Positions 1 through 10,137 are shown, numbered from the stretch's first letter. The stretch: DNA of 46,712 bases from Muribaculaceae bacterium (GCA_022509045.1 JAFLTZ010000006.1:1-46712), one strand, 5' to 3'. Translations and numbers: made by a program. Notes: a model not told the origin generated them from the letters alone.

Positions 1-1
1 G

Positions 2-673
2 CCATTCGGTGTGGAAACGTTCAGCGCACCGCAAAACTATGTGTTTGCCAACAGAGCCTTCATGGGGAAACAAATGTGCAACTATCGAAAAGTTGGAGCT
101 AAATTGGGATATTATGTCCCTGTTGCTCGCCCATTATTGATAGAGGCCGGTGTATTCAATAATGCCTCTATTGCACAACACAATGTATGGAGCAAAAGCT
201 ATTCATTTTCGGGACAAGCTACATTTACATTCGAAAATGTGAAAATTTCTGCCGGGGCTTTAAGTGTCAAACCCGACGAAACACGACTCAATATGTATGA
301 TGTAGCATTGTCGTGGGCTAACTCTAATCTGAAAATTGCCGGTGAATATATGACAGAGCATTATTGTGGTACTGACGAAAATAATGCACAATCATATTGT
401 GTTTATGTCGATTATCATCTTCCAATCTCCACTCGGTTTTTCAACCAATGGTCTGCGCAAGCCCGTTTTGATGGCATTACCGATTTTTATGCTGAAGATT
501 GGAATAAATATGATGCGAATCGTATCACTATAGGTACAACATTAACATATAAGTACAAATCCGTATTTTCCGATATTCGTTTAAACTACGAAAAATATCT
601 ATATCAAAGTAATACCGATATACAGCCTGGCTTAGGTGATAAAATTGTTCTTGAGCTTGTAGTCAGATTCTAA
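2..673 (+). CDS. Outer-membrane porin, OprO/P-like, C-terminal part
   Basis: The reading frame is open from the first bases, so this is the 3' part of a gene that starts upstream of the window; about 223 codons are visible. The residues are arranged in alternating amphipathic strands (for example ITIGTTLTYKYKS and IRLNYEKYLY), and the chain ends KIVLELVVRF. A terminal Phe after a beta strand is the usual BAM recognition signature of outer-membrane barrels. The opening PFGVE and the later Tyr/Trp-rich strands resemble the phosphate-selective porin O/P family of Bacteroidota, which would make it a passive channel or anion pore. The family call is moderate because the N-terminus is missing. mfd starts 9 nt after its stop. 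Confidence 0.6.
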   Translation, partial: PFGVETFSAPQNYVFANRAFMGKQMCNYRKVGAKLGYYVPVARPLLIEAGVFNNASIAQHNVWSKSYSFSGQATFTFENVKISAGALSVKPDETRLNMYDVALSWANSNLKIAGEYMTEHYCGTDENNAQSYCVYVDYHLPISTRFFNQWSAQARFDGITDFYAEDWNKYDANRITIGTTLTYKYKSVFSDIRLNYEKYLYQSNTDIQPGLGDKIVLELVVRF

Positions 674-682
674 GTAGATATT

Positions 683-3600
683 GTGGAAATTAACGACATT
701 AGTAATCTTATTGCAACGCCGTCGCGCATAAAAGCTATTAATGAAGCTTTGGCGAATAGCGAATGTCGGCAACTGTCTCTCTGTGGACTTTCCGGGAGTG
801 CACCGGCTTTATTATTTTCAAATATCCGTTTAAAGAAAAACTCCATTGCTGTGGTCGTTTGCAATGATGCCGATGAAGCCGGATATATGTATTACGATCT
901 ATGTAAAATTAATGGAGATTCCGATGTGCTTATTTTCCCATCGGGTTACAAACGAGACATTCGTTTCGGACAGCCGGATGCGCCTTCCGTTATTTTGCGT
1001 ATGGAGGTTTTGAACAGAATAGGTGCCGGAAAAAATTTACCGCGTTTTGTGGTGACATATCCTGAAGCATTAGCCGAGAAAGTGGCTACATCCGAAGCAA
1101 TCGCCGATTCTACAATTCGATTTGCCGTTAATGCTGTTATCGATATGCAGCAAACTTGTTCAAAACTTAAGGAGTCGGGCTTCACAGAAGTTGACTACGT
1201 TTATGAACCCGGTCAATTTGCTGTAAGAGGTTCAATTCTCGATATATTCAGTTATGCCAATGAATTGCCTTATCGTATCGATTTCTTTGGTGACGAAATT
1301 GAAAGTATTCGAACATTCAATATTGAAACTCAGCTATCGGAGCAACGTATTGATGAAATTTTTGTGTTAAATGACACAGATTCCGCACATCGCACGGTTT
1401 CATTTTTAGAATATATCCCGGGTGAATCAACATTAATCCTCCGCAATCCACAGTTTATGTTCGACAAAATCAGACAAATATCCTCGGAAAAATTATCTTC
1501 CAACGCTTTGATTGCAAATGAAGGAGATATGTCGGCTATGGATAATGTGATTGATGTGGAGAGATTTTCTAATGTATATGAGTCCTTTAAGCGGATAACT
1601 TATTCGTTCGGAGAAATCGCTGATGATGCTACTGATAATCGATGGATTATCAGGTATAACTTCTCTCCGCAAGGTATATATCATAAAAACTTTGATATCA
1701 TCAGTGATTCGTTCATCAAACTTATCAACGAGGGGAACACACTATACATTCTCTCTGACAGTGATAAACAAATTGAACGATTACGTGCCATTTTTGCCGA
1801 TCGTGGCGACAATATCCCTTTTGTGCCGGTTGACAGTACTTTGCATGAGGGGTTTGTAGATTATGACACCCGATGCTGTATATTTACCGACCACCAGATA
1901 TTCGACCGATTCCATCGTTACAATCTCAAAAGCGACCGTGTGCGCAGTGGCAAACTTGCACTTTCGCTAAAAGAGCTGAGTCAATTGTCGATTGGAGATT
2001 ATATTGTACATATCGACCATGGTGTCGGGAAATTCTGCGGATTGGTTCGTACCGACATGAATGGACACATGCAGGAAATGATAAAGATATCTTATTTAAA
2101 TAATGATGCCATTTTTGTGTCGATTCACGCTTTGCATAAACTTGCAAAATATCGTGGAAAAGAAGGCGTGGAACCTCGCCTTAATAAACTCGGTAGTGGG
2201 GCATGGAATAATCTTAAGGAAAAAACAAAATCAAAACTTAAGGATATTGCTCGCGATTTGATAAAACTGTATGCCCAAAGGCGACAGGAAAAGGGTTTCT
2301 CTTTTTCACCCGATAGTTATTTGCAGCATGAACTTGAGGCGTCATTTATTTATGAAGATACTCCTGACCAAATTAAGGCTACTGCCGATGTGAAGGCGGA
2401 TATGGAGTCTTCGAGACCTATGGACCGGCTTATTTGCGGAGATGTTGGGTTTGGTAAAACTGAAATTGCTATTCGGGCTGCTTTTAAAGCTGCAGTCGAT
2501 GGAAAACAAACTGCCGTCTTGGTGCCTACTACTGTTCTTGCATATCAACATTACAATACATTTACTGACCGTCTTAAGGATTTACCTGTACGCGTCGATT
2601 ATCTCTCGAGAGCAAGAAAACCTAAGGAGGCTAAGCAAATTATTGCTGACCTTGCCGACGGAAAAATAGATATCCTCATTGGCACGCACAAGTTGATTGG
2701 CAAAGATGTTAAATTTAAAGACTTAGGACTTCTTATTGTCGATGAAGAGCAAAAATTTGGTGTGGCAACAAAAGATAAGCTAAAACAGATTAAGGTAAAT
2801 GTAGATACGCTTACATTGTCGGCTACTCCCATTCCTCGCACATTGCAATTTTCTTTAATGGGCGCACGCGACCTCACCGCTCTCACCACTCCGCCTCCTA
2901 ATCGTTATCCAATTCTTACTACAGTAGGTGCGCTTTCAGATGATATTATTTCAGAGGCTATTAACTTCGAGATTTCACGAAACGGGCAGATTTTTTTCAT
3001 TAACAATCGTATTGAACAACTATACGATATCGAGAATATGATTCACAGGCTGGTCCCGGATGCTCGGGTAGTTGTGGGGCATGGCAAAATGCCTTCGGAG
3101 CAGCTCGAAAAGGTAATTATTGACTTTGTGAATCACGATTATGACATTTTACTCGCTACCACAATAGTGGAAAGCGGTATAGATATGCCAAATGTAAATA
3201 CGATTATCGTAAACAATGCACAGAATTTCGGACTTAGCGAATTACACCAATTGCGTGGCAGGGTCGGTCGTTCATCGCGTAAAGCATTCTGCTATTTGCT
3301 CATCCCTCCTAAAACGGTGCTCACTACTGTGGCGCATCGCAGATTGCAGGCAATAGAAAGTTTTTCCGATTTGGGTAGTGGTATTCATATTGCTATGCAG
3401 GACTTGGATATACGTGGTGCCGGAAATTTGCTTGGTGCAGAACAGAGCGGTTTTATTGCCGACCTCGGATATGAAACATATCAGAAAATCCTTAAAGAAG
3501 CCGTTATAGAGTTAAGAACGGGTGAGTTTGGCGACGATTTTGATGAAGTATCTAAATCGGATGTTTCTGTTACCGACAATTTAGAGCCCGTCTATGTGGC

Positions 3601-4060
3601 TGATTGTGTGATTGAATCAGATATGGAATTATTGTTCCCGTATGACTACGTGCCACAAGAGAGCGAGCGAATTTCATTATATCAGGAGCTTGACAATATG
3701 GAGCGCGACAGCGATGTTGATGCTTTTAGAGAACGACTTATCGACCGATTTGGTAAGATTCCGATGGTAAGTGAAGAACTTATCCGTATTGTTCCGCTTA
3801 GACGTTTGGCAAAAACTCTCGGCATAGAAAAAGTGGTACTCAAACAGGGGCGGATGATATTGTTTTTTGTCGGTGAAGAAAACTATGCATATTATCAAAG
3901 CAAAGCTTTTGGGAGAATTTTAAATCTTATTCAATCAAATCCACGTCGTTGCGAATTGAGACAAAAAAATGGGCATCGGTCCATATCGATAGCTGATGTC
4001 ACATCAGTGCAAGAAGCGTTATCTATTCTCTCCCAGACTATCTCTCTTGAAGCCTTGTAA
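683..4060 (+). CDS. mfd: Transcription-repair coupling factor Mfd
   Basis: A DNA translocase that removes RNA polymerase stalled at lesions and recruits UvrA. At 1125 residues it is full length for the family. In order there is a UvrB-like N-terminal region (about 1-350), a CarD/RID RNA-polymerase-interaction domain (around 430-490, GDYIVHIDHGVGKF), a superfamily 2 helicase core with Walker A GDVGFGKT near residue 588 and a DEEQ box near 687, the conserved HQLRGRVGRS motif, and a C-terminal TRCF domain from about 960. The start used is GTG, nine bases after the previous stop; no ATG lies nearby upstream in frame. No promoter was recognised, so it may be transcribed with the porin gene. Confidence 0.97.
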   Translation: MEINDISNLIATPSRIKAINEALANSECRQLSLCGLSGSAPALLFSNIRLKKNSIAVVVCNDADEAGYMYYDLCKINGDSDVLIFPSGYKRDIRFGQPDAPSVILRMEVLNRIGAGKNLPRFVVTYPEALAEKVATSEAIADSTIRFAVNAVIDMQQTCSKLKESGFTEVDYVYEPGQFAVRGSILDIFSYANELPYRIDFFGDEIESIRTFNIETQLSEQRIDEIFVLNDTDSAHRTVSFLEYIPGESTLILRNPQFMFDKIRQISSEKLSSNALIANEGDMSAMDNVIDVERFSNVYESFKRITYSFGEIADDATDNRWIIRYNFSPQGIYHKNFDIISDSFIKLINEGNTLYILSDSDKQIERLRAIFADRGDNIPFVPVDSTLHEGFVDYDTRCCIFTDHQIFDRFHRYNLKSDRVRSGKLALSLKELSQLSIGDYIVHIDHGVGKFCGLVRTDMNGHMQEMIKISYLNNDAIFVSIHALHKLAKYRGKEGVEPRLNKLGSGAWNNLKEKTKSKLKDIARDLIKLYAQRRQEKGFSFSPDSYLQHELEASFIYEDTPDQIKATADVKADMESSRPMDRLICGDVGFGKTEIAIRAAFKAAVDGKQTAVLVPTTVLAYQHYNTFTDRLKDLPVRVDYLSRARKPKEAKQIIADLADGKIDILIGTHKLIGKDVKFKDLGLLIVDEEQKFGVATKDKLKQIKVNVDTLTLSATPIPRTLQFSLMGARDLTALTTPPPNRYPILTTVGALSDDIISEAINFEISRNGQIFFINNRIEQLYDIENMIHRLVPDARVVVGHGKMPSEQLEKVIIDFVNHDYDILLATTIVESGIDMPNVNTIIVNNAQNFGLSELHQLRGRVGRSSRKAFCYLLIPPKTVLTTVAHRRLQAIESFSDLGSGIHIAMQDLDIRGAGNLLGAEQSGFIADLGYETYQKILKEAVIELRTGEFGDDFDEVSKSDVSVTDNLEPVYVADCVIESDMELLFPYDYVPQESERISLYQELDNMERDSDVDAFRERLIDRFGKIPMVSEELIRIVPLRRLAKTLGIEKVVLKQGRMILFFVGEENYAYYQSKAFGRILNLIQSNPRRCELRQKNGHRSISIADVTSVQEALSILSQTISLEAL

Positions 4061-4174
4061 AATTACTTGATAACAAACCGTCAGATTTCGTATAATTGAT
4101 ACCGGAGATATGTGAATTTGTGTTAGTTGCGAAAAAATATATTCGGATATGTAATTATATTGAATAAATAATCG

Positions 4175-4182
4175 TAACTTTG
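4175..4182 (+). promoter_or_regulatory. -7 box of his operon promoter
   Basis: TAACTTTG matches the TAnnTTTG element of Bacteroidota housekeeping promoters. No good TTTG lies 19-21 bases upstream, so the -33 element is weak. Transcription would start near 4187, about 15 bases before the leader peptide ATG. Confidence 0.55.
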
Positions 4183-4201
4183 CATCGGAAATTTATAAAT
4201 A

Positions 4202-4261
4202 ATGTTTCAAGATTATTTACATCGACATCAGCATTCATATTTCTGCCATAATAACGGGTAG
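4202..4261 (+). CDS. hisL: his operon leader peptide (19 aa)
   Basis: ATG at 4202 opens a 19-codon ORF ending in TAG at 4259-4261 that reads MFQDYLHRHQHSYFCHNNG. Four of the residues are His (codons 7, 9, 11 and 16), three of them alternating. It lies between a -7 element and an intrinsic terminator placed directly before hisG, the position of HisL in enterobacterial his operons. The expected mechanism is that ribosome stalling at His codons under histidine starvation prevents terminator formation. No Shine-Dalgarno is visible, which is normal here. The call rests on composition and position; homology to enterobacterial HisL is not claimed. Confidence 0.8.
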   Translation: MFQDYLHRHQHSYFCHNNG

Positions 4262-4327
4262 AGCAGAGTTTCTGTGTCGGACAATGTAATATTCAGATTC
4301 GTTAATAATTATTTTGAGTTTTTGATG

Positions 4328-4377
4328 CGGCTTCTCTGATATACAACAATATTGAGAAGTCGATTTTTATTTTTTTA
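4328..4377 (+). terminator. his attenuator terminator
   Basis: The arm CGGCTTCTC (4328-4336) pairs with GAGAAGTCG (4354-4362), giving nine pairs with one G-U. An inner GATAT/ATATT helix extends it past a bulged T, with a loop of about six bases. A T-rich tract follows at 4364-4376. The terminator ends directly before the hisG ATG at 4379, so it can only act on transcripts entering the operon from upstream. Confidence 0.8.
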
Positions 4378-4378
4378 T

Positions 4379-5239
4379 ATGGCTTTATTAAGAATTGCAG
4401 TACAATCGAAAGGACGCCTTTATGATGAAACAATGGCACTCCTCTCAGAATCCGATATAAAACTGTCGGCAGTAAAACGTACACTTCTGGTCGCTTCACG
4501 TAACTTTCCTGTGGAATTGCTTATGATGCGCGATGATGATATTCCCGAATGTGTGTCTTCAGGAATTTCGCATCTTGGTATAGTGGGATTGAATGAAGTG
4601 TTGGAAAAGAATAAGGATGTACGTATTATAAAACATCTTGGTTTTAGTAAATGCCGGCTTAGCATAGCTGTGCCTAAGCGTGGTGCCATTAAAGAAATAG
4701 CCGACTTAAATGGAAAAAAAATAGCGACCTCTTATCCAAATATCCTCAATAAGTGGCTTTCTGAAAACAGTATTAGTGCTGAAGTTCACGTAATTACAGG
4801 TTCGGTGGAAATTGCTCCCGGTATTGGTATTGCAGATGCTATTTTTGATATTGTGTCAAGTGGAAGTACTTTGGTGAGCAACAATCTTGAGGAACTTTGC
4901 ACGGTAATGCAAAGTGAAGCAGTACTTATTGCCGGTAACGACAATCTGGATGTCGAACTCAACGAGGTGCTTGATGAATTACTTTTCCGGTTTGATGCAG
5001 TAAAATGTGCCGATGATAAAAAATATATTCTGATGAATGTGCCTCGTGAAAGACTTGACTTGGTTATATCACATTTACCGGGTATCAAAAGCCCCACTGT
5101 TTTGCCGCTTGCCGACTCGGAATGGTGTTCTGTTCATACCGTTGTATCTGAAAAACACTTTTGGGAAATTATTGGAAAAATTCGTGATGCCGGTGCGGAG
5201 GGAATTTTGGTCCTCGATATAGAAAAAATGGTACTATGA
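4379..5239 (+). CDS. hisG: ATP phosphoribosyltransferase HisG (long form)
   Basis: The first enzyme of histidine synthesis: condenses ATP with PRPP to phosphoribosyl-ATP. At 286 aa it is the long form, carrying its own C-terminal ACT-like regulatory domain (about residues 210-286), so it should be feedback-inhibited by histidine and should not need HisZ. N-terminal LRIAVQSKGRL and the periplasmic-binding-like core (GIADAIFDIVSSGSTL) are typical. I chose ATG 4379 over an in-frame TTG at 4352 because the latter lies inside the terminator hairpin and adds nine non-homologous residues. The TGA stop overlaps the hisD ATG (ATGA), implying translational coupling. Confidence 0.97.
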   Translation: MALLRIAVQSKGRLYDETMALLSESDIKLSAVKRTLLVASRNFPVELLMMRDDDIPECVSSGISHLGIVGLNEVLEKNKDVRIIKHLGFSKCRLSIAVPKRGAIKEIADLNGKKIATSYPNILNKWLSENSISAEVHVITGSVEIAPGIGIADAIFDIVSSGSTLVSNNLEELCTVMQSEAVLIAGNDNLDVELNEVLDELLFRFDAVKCADDKKYILMNVPRERLDLVISHLPGIKSPTVLPLADSEWCSVHTVVSEKHFWEIIGKIRDAGAEGILVLDIEKMVL

Positions 5240-6519
5240 TAGAGATTGTCGAGAATCCTCCAAAGTCGCAATGGGAACAACTGACCCGTAGGGCGGAAAT
5301 AAAAGGTGAGTCATTACGCGATATTGTAGCAGATATATTGACAAAGGTTAAATTGCACGGTGATTCTGCTTTGTTGCAATTTGCTCGTGAATTCGACAAA
5401 GTGGAGCTAAATTCACTTGAGGTCTCATCACAGGAAATTATTAATGCAGAGGCTTATGTCGATAAATCCCTAAAAACGGCAATACAGAAAGCTGCAGAAA
5501 ATATCTACACGTTCCATTGTGCTCAGAAAATGGATATGATACATATAGAGACCGTAGAAGGTGTGGAATGCTGGCAAAAACCGGTTCCGATTGAAAGCGT
5601 AGGTCTATATGTTCCTGGTGGTAATGCTCCATTATTTTCAACAGTCCTGATGTTAGCTATACCTGCGAAGATTGCCGGCTGTAAGGATATTATATTGACC
5701 ACACCACCCGACAAAAATGGAAATATACATCCGGCTATCCTATACGCGGCAAGAGTTGCGGGTGTTACTACAATTATAAAGTCTGGTGGGGCTCAAGCTA
5801 TAGGTGCGCTGGCGTTTGGTACGGAATCAGTTCCTAAGGTGCATAAGATATTTGGTCCGGGTAATAGATTTGTTACAGAGGCAAAAAAACAGATTAGTGC
5901 AGAGGGTATTGCTATTGATATGCCGGCAGGTCCGAGCGAAGTGATGATTATTGCCGACGAGTATGCTGATTTAGATTTTATAGCTGCAGATTTTTTGTCG
6001 CAGGCAGAACATGGTCCTGACAGCCAATCAATAATGCTTACAGATTCACGTGATATCGCATATCGTTTATCTGAAGCATTAGAGAAGATGATATTGCGGC
6101 TCCCTAATAAGACAATGATAATGAAATCATTGCAGCATAGCAGAGTCATCTTTTTTAACAATTGCAATGATTTGTGGAATTTTGCAAACGAGTATGCTCC
6201 GGAACATCTGATAGTTAATACGGCAACACCGGAAGAAGCATTCGAAAAAGTGGTCAATGCAGGTTCTGTGTTTTTAGGTGAATTTTCTCCTGAAAGTGCA
6301 GGGGATTACGCTTCCGGTACAAATCACACACTGCCTACGGGTGGTTGTGCTAAGGCATTTAGCGGGGTTAATCTTGATAGTTTTATAAAAAAGATTACAT
6401 TTCAGCGTTTGTCGAAGGAAGGTATTGGAAACATTGCTCAAGTAGTAACCACAATGGCAGGCAATGAGCATTTATTGGCTCATAAGTTGGCAGTTGATAT
6501 CAGAATTGAAAAGAAATAA
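5236..6519 (+). CDS. hisD: Histidinol dehydrogenase HisD
   Basis: Catalyses the last two steps, histidinol to histidine, with NAD and zinc. The 427 aa length is normal. Family motifs visible are YVPGGNAPLFSTVLM near the middle, the IFGPGNRFVTEAK segment, PAGPSEVMIIAD, the zinc/catalytic stretch SQAEHGPDSQ, EYAPEHL with its catalytic Glu-His, and the C-terminal SGTNHTLPTGG. It overlaps hisG by four bases; hisC begins 13 bases after its stop. Confidence 0.97.
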   Translation: MIEIVENPPKSQWEQLTRRAEIKGESLRDIVADILTKVKLHGDSALLQFAREFDKVELNSLEVSSQEIINAEAYVDKSLKTAIQKAAENIYTFHCAQKMDMIHIETVEGVECWQKPVPIESVGLYVPGGNAPLFSTVLMLAIPAKIAGCKDIILTTPPDKNGNIHPAILYAARVAGVTTIIKSGGAQAIGALAFGTESVPKVHKIFGPGNRFVTEAKKQISAEGIAIDMPAGPSEVMIIADEYADLDFIAADFLSQAEHGPDSQSIMLTDSRDIAYRLSEALEKMILRLPNKTMIMKSLQHSRVIFFNNCNDLWNFANEYAPEHLIVNTATPEEAFEKVVNAGSVFLGEFSPESAGDYASGTNHTLPTGGCAKAFSGVNLDSFIKKITFQRLSKEGIGNIAQVVTTMAGNEHLLAHKLAVDIRIEKK

Positions 6520-6532
6520 ATATTTTATCAAT

Positions 6533-7585
6533 ATGGATATACTGAGAAATCTTGTCCGCAAAAATATTTGGAATCTAAAGCCTTATAGCTGTGCTCGCGA
6601 CGAATTTAAAGGCGAGGCGAGAGCATTTCTTGATGCGAACGAGTCTGCATATAATGCTCCATACAATCGCTATCCCGATCCTTTGAATTTAGCTCTAAAG
6701 GAGAAAATAATATCGGTAGCCGGTTATCATAATATTGAGGCTTCAAATCTGTTTTTTGGTGTCGGCAGTGATGAATGTATTGATATATTATATCGCGTGC
6801 TTTGCAATCCGGGGATAGACAACGCTGTTGCTATATCTCCGAGTTATGGTATGTATGGAGTATGTGCTGATGTCAATGATATTGAATATAGGACTGTACC
6901 TTTGACTCCTGATACTTTTGCAATAGATACAGATGCAGTGATAGCTGCCTGCGATGAACATACCAAAATTATATGGATATGTTCACCAAACAATCCCACA
7001 GGAAACAGTTTTGATTTTTCTGATATTCGGAGGATATATGATACAGTCAATGCGATAGTTGTTGTGGATGAGGCATATATTCATTTTAGTGTTAGAGAGT
7101 CGTTGGTTGAGAAAGTTAGTGAAATGGAGCGTCTTGTAGTGCTTCAAACTATGTCGAAAGCATGGGGGTGTGCTGCCGTCCGTTTGGGTATTGCTTTTGC
7201 ATGCCGGACATTGATTGATATATTCAACAAGGTTAAATACCCGTATAATATCAATCTGCTCACGTCCGAATACGTTAATAACCGACTTGATGAATTCGCA
7301 CAAATAAAGGCACAAGTTAATCTTACTCTCCAGTTGCGGCAGAAGATGGCTGATTCACTCTCTGTTTTGAACTTTGTGGATATTGTATATCCTTCTGATG
7401 CTAATTTTTTGTTGGTGAAAGTTACAAATGCCAATGCAATTTATAGTTATCTTTGCGATAGGGGAATTGTGGTGCGAAATCGCAATAATGTGGTATTGTG
7501 TGGTAATTGCCTTCGTATCACTATTGGTTCTTACGAGGAAAATGCGATTCTGATAGCTGCTTTAAATGATTATACAGATAAGTAA
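6533..7585 (+). CDS. hisC: Histidinol-phosphate aminotransferase HisC
   Basis: A PLP enzyme (fold type I) converting imidazole-acetol phosphate to histidinol phosphate with glutamate. It is 350 aa from ATG 6533. The frame is open upstream to 6464, but that extension runs through the end of hisD and does not resemble the family. Motifs include [17 protein letters not shown], the PLP-lysine segment [14 protein letters not shown], and a C-terminal LRITIGS. The stop TAA shares one base with the hisB ATG. Confidence 0.96.
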   Translation: MDILRNLVRKNIWNLKPYSCARDEFKGEARAFLDANESAYNAPYNRYPDPLNLALKEKIISVAGYHNIEASNLFFGVGSDECIDILYRVLCNPGIDNAVAISPSYGMYGVCADVNDIEYRTVPLTPDTFAIDTDAVIAACDEHTKIIWICSPNNPTGNSFDFSDIRRIYDTVNAIVVVDEAYIHFSVRESLVEKVSEMERLVVLQTMSKAWGCAAVRLGIAFACRTLIDIFNKVKYPYNINLLTSEYVNNRLDEFAQIKAQVNLTLQLRQKMADSLSVLNFVDIVYPSDANFLLVKVTNANAIYSYLCDRGIVVRNRNNVVLCGNCLRITIGSYEENAILIAALNDYTDK

Positions 7586-8730
7586 TGGAAAAAAGTATAT
7601 CGTTGCCAAAAGTGCTTTTTATCGATAGAGACGGTACCATCATTGTGGAACCTCCTGTTGATTTTCAAGTTGATTCTCTTGAAAAATTATCTTTTATTCC
7701 GGGCGTATTCCGTAATTTGTCATTCATTAGACGTGCGCTCGATTATAAGTTTGTGATGGTGTCTAATCAGGATGGTCTTGGCACTGACTCTTTCCCGTTT
7801 GAGCAATTCGCAGCTCCTCATAACAAAATGCTTGAGGCATTTGCCGGTGAAGGTATTGTTTTCGATGATATTATCATTGATGATACGTTCCCGGAGCAAA
7901 ATGCCCCAACCAGAAAGCCGGGTATCGCTCTTCTTGGAGAATACACATCCGGAAAATATGACATTGCAAACTCTTTTGTTATAGGTGATAGATTGTCAGA
8001 TTTAATGCTCGCCAAGAACCTTGGATGTAAGGCGATATATTTTAAAAATCCCGAAGTAGGAGAAAAAGATGTAATCGGCTCTGATTTAGAACCATATTGT
8101 GTTCTTATTACGGACGATTGGACTCGCGTTAGCGAATTTCTTCGTGGTGGAGAGCGAAAAGCCGAGGTCGTTCGAAATACTGCCGAAACAAAAATACGTG
8201 TGGCTATTGATTTGGATGGAACCGGTGTGTGTGATGTGTGCACCGGACTTGGATTCTTTGACCACATGCTTTCGCAAATTGCACGTCATGCGGGTGTGAA
8301 TTTGGCGATTAAAGTTGAGGGCGATTTATATGTAGATGAACATCATACAATAGAGGATACAGCTATTGTGCTTGGTGAAGCAATTAAAAAAGCTTTAGGC
8401 GACAAGCGTGGTATAAATAGATATGGATTTGTTCTCCCTATGGATGATTGTTTATGTACGGTGGCTCTCGACTTTGGTGGCAGACCATGGCTGCAATGGA
8501 ATGCTGTCTTTAATCGTGAGAAAATTGGAGAAATGCCAACGGAGATGTTCTTTCATTTCTTTAAAAGTCTCAGTGATTCAGCTGCAATGAATTTGGCAAT
8601 TATTGCAGAGGGAAAAAATGAACACCATAAAATAGAAGGAATATTCAAAGCTTTTGCTAAAGCGATACGCATGGCAATCAATCGTGATGTTTTTACTTAT
8701 GCATTGCCTTCAACAAAAGAATCATTATGA
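7585..8730 (+). CDS. hisB: Bifunctional HisB: histidinol-phosphatase and imidazoleglycerol-phosphate dehydratase
   Basis: A fusion of two pathway enzymes, 381 aa. Residues 1 to about 165 form a HAD phosphatase with nucleophile and acid D14-R15-D16-G17-T18 and a later [14 protein letters not shown] motif. Residues about 190-381 form the dehydratase, with [29 protein letters not shown] and [14 protein letters not shown] carrying the His/Glu manganese ligands. The fusion is common in gammaproteobacteria and in Bacteroidota. The TGA overlaps the ATG of the next gene by four bases. No hisH, hisA, hisF or hisIE follows, so the rest of the pathway must be encoded elsewhere. Confidence 0.97.
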   Translation: MEKSISLPKVLFIDRDGTIIVEPPVDFQVDSLEKLSFIPGVFRNLSFIRRALDYKFVMVSNQDGLGTDSFPFEQFAAPHNKMLEAFAGEGIVFDDIIIDDTFPEQNAPTRKPGIALLGEYTSGKYDIANSFVIGDRLSDLMLAKNLGCKAIYFKNPEVGEKDVIGSDLEPYCVLITDDWTRVSEFLRGGERKAEVVRNTAETKIRVAIDLDGTGVCDVCTGLGFFDHMLSQIARHAGVNLAIKVEGDLYVDEHHTIEDTAIVLGEAIKKALGDKRGINRYGFVLPMDDCLCTVALDFGGRPWLQWNAVFNREKIGEMPTEMFFHFFKSLSDSAAMNLAIIAEGKNEHHKIEGIFKAFAKAIRMAINRDVFTYALPSTKESL

Positions 8731-10136
8731 GTAATAGTTTTGAAAAATTCTCGCAATATCTTTTCTCATTTTTGTCTGATAATGATGCTCGGTCTTTGTC
8801 GCTTGCGTTGTCCGAAACGAAGCCTGTAGTGTCTGTTCGAAGAAATTCGCGTAAAACAAATGATTTTGCTACGGATTTTTCTCCTGTACCGTGGTGTAGT
8901 AAAGGTGTTTATCTGGAAGACCGTATTCCTTTTACGTTTGATCCGTTACTTCATGCCGGTTGTTATTATGTTCAGGATGCTTCTTCAATGGTTTATGAAC
9001 GTATTATAGAATTTCTTCGTCCTAAATTTGATGATTTGCCTATAAAATACTTGGATTTGTGTGCTGCTCCGGGCGGGAAAACCACGGCTGCGCTTGATGC
9101 GTTGCACGATGAAGATTTTGTGATGGCAAATGAAATCAATCCGTCTCGGGCGAAGATTCTTGCTGAGAATGTTGCAAAATGGGGCGCTGCTAATTGCTAT
9201 ATTTCGTCTGTTGATTCTGCAAGAATATCCTCGATGGGGGAGTTTTTCGATATAATTGCAGTTGATGCTCCGTGTAGTGGAGAAGGTATGATGCGAAAAG
9301 ATGATGATGCAGTTTCGCAATGGAGTTTGTCGTTGGTAAAGGAATGTGCCAAACGACAGCAAGAGATTTTAGATAATGCATGGTTCATGCTTGCGGCCGG
9401 TGGATATCTCATCTATAGTACATGTACATTTAATCGGCTTGAAAATGAAGAGATTTTAAATTATTTACTATCAAAACATGGTGCTGAGTCGATTGATTTG
9501 CAACTTGAGTCGATTGGCGGTATCAGCCGGGGTATTAATGCTGACGGGTTTTGTTATCGGTTTATGCCGCATCAAACCAAAGGGGAAGGGCTTTTTGTGG
9601 CAGTAGTTCGTAAACAAGTAGGTAATCAGAATATAAAATTAAAATCCTGTCAGCCGAAGCGAGGAGCAAATAAATTACCACTTCCAAGGAATGTGGAAAC
9701 GCTTTTAATGTATCCGCATAATTATGAGATTAAGTGCTCTGAGGATAAGGTGACAGCGACTCCTAAAAGCCATCTGAATATTGTTTCGCATGTGTGCAAT
9801 TATATTAATCTGTGGAATACCGGGGTGTTACTTGGCTCTATAAAGGGACGTGACTTGGTTCCGGAGCATAGCTTAGCTTTGTCGAATGCTTTTAATCAAG
9901 ACTCAATGCCGGGTGTTGATGTTAATTATAGCACGGCGATAGCGTATTTGCGTGGAGAAACTTTTGCACTACCAATAGATACTCCGCGAGGGTTGGTTAG
10001 AATTTGCTACGAAGGTATTACCATAGGATTTATGAAAAATCTTGGGTCCAGGGCTAACACGTTGATGCAAAAAGAATGGCGGATACGAAGTACACATTTC
10101 CTCGAACCCGCCAGTCAGATAGTTATACCTGTTTAA
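8727..10136 (+). CDS. RsmB/RsmF-type RNA cytosine-5 methyltransferase
   Basis: A SAM-dependent RNA m5C methyltransferase of the NOL1/NOP2/Sun family, 469 aa. The SAM-binding motif [14 protein letters not shown] lies around 108-121. The two catalytic cysteines are in [13 protein letters not shown] (C183) and YSTCTF (C233). The long C-terminal extension after about 300 resembles the PUA-like end of RsmF-type enzymes, suggesting 16S rRNA as substrate, but the exact target cannot be read from sequence. It overlaps hisB by four bases and should therefore be part of the his transcript. It ends one base before the convergent panB stop, with no terminator between them. Confidence 0.92.
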   Translation: MSNSFEKFSQYLFSFLSDNDARSLSLALSETKPVVSVRRNSRKTNDFATDFSPVPWCSKGVYLEDRIPFTFDPLLHAGCYYVQDASSMVYERIIEFLRPKFDDLPIKYLDLCAAPGGKTTAALDALHDEDFVMANEINPSRAKILAENVAKWGAANCYISSVDSARISSMGEFFDIIAVDAPCSGEGMMRKDDDAVSQWSLSLVKECAKRQQEILDNAWFMLAAGGYLIYSTCTFNRLENEEILNYLLSKHGAESIDLQLESIGGISRGINADGFCYRFMPHQTKGEGLFVAVVRKQVGNQNIKLKSCQPKRGANKLPLPRNVETLLMYPHNYEIKCSEDKVTATPKSHLNIVSHVCNYINLWNTGVLLGSIKGRDLVPEHSLALSNAFNQDSMPGVDVNYSTAIAYLRGETFALPIDTPRGLVRICYEGITIGFMKNLGSRANTLMQKEWRIRSTHFLEPASQIVIPV

Positions 10137-10137
10137 A

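Larger units (their letters stand above)
4061..4378 (+). promoter_or_regulatory. his operon leader region
   Basis: This 318-base stretch between mfd and hisG has no conventional gene. It contains a Bacteroidota -7 element (4175-4182), a 19-codon His-rich leader ORF (4202-4261) and an intrinsic terminator ending one base before the hisG start codon (4328-4377). Together these match the classical layout of a ribosome-mediated attenuator. Segment 4061-4170 shows nothing that I recognise, including no convincing mfd terminator. By eye I found only short (5 bp) pairings between 4264-4296 and the 5' arm of the terminator, so the antiterminator structure is unresolved. Confidence 0.75.

Noticed and set aside
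4302..4499. Minus-strand ORF across the his attenuator and hisG start
   Set aside because: It runs through the terminator hairpin and the start of hisG and is better explained by those elements.
5793..6257. 154-codon minus-strand ORF within hisD
   Set aside because: A shadow frame of hisD; no recognisable motif or independent signal.
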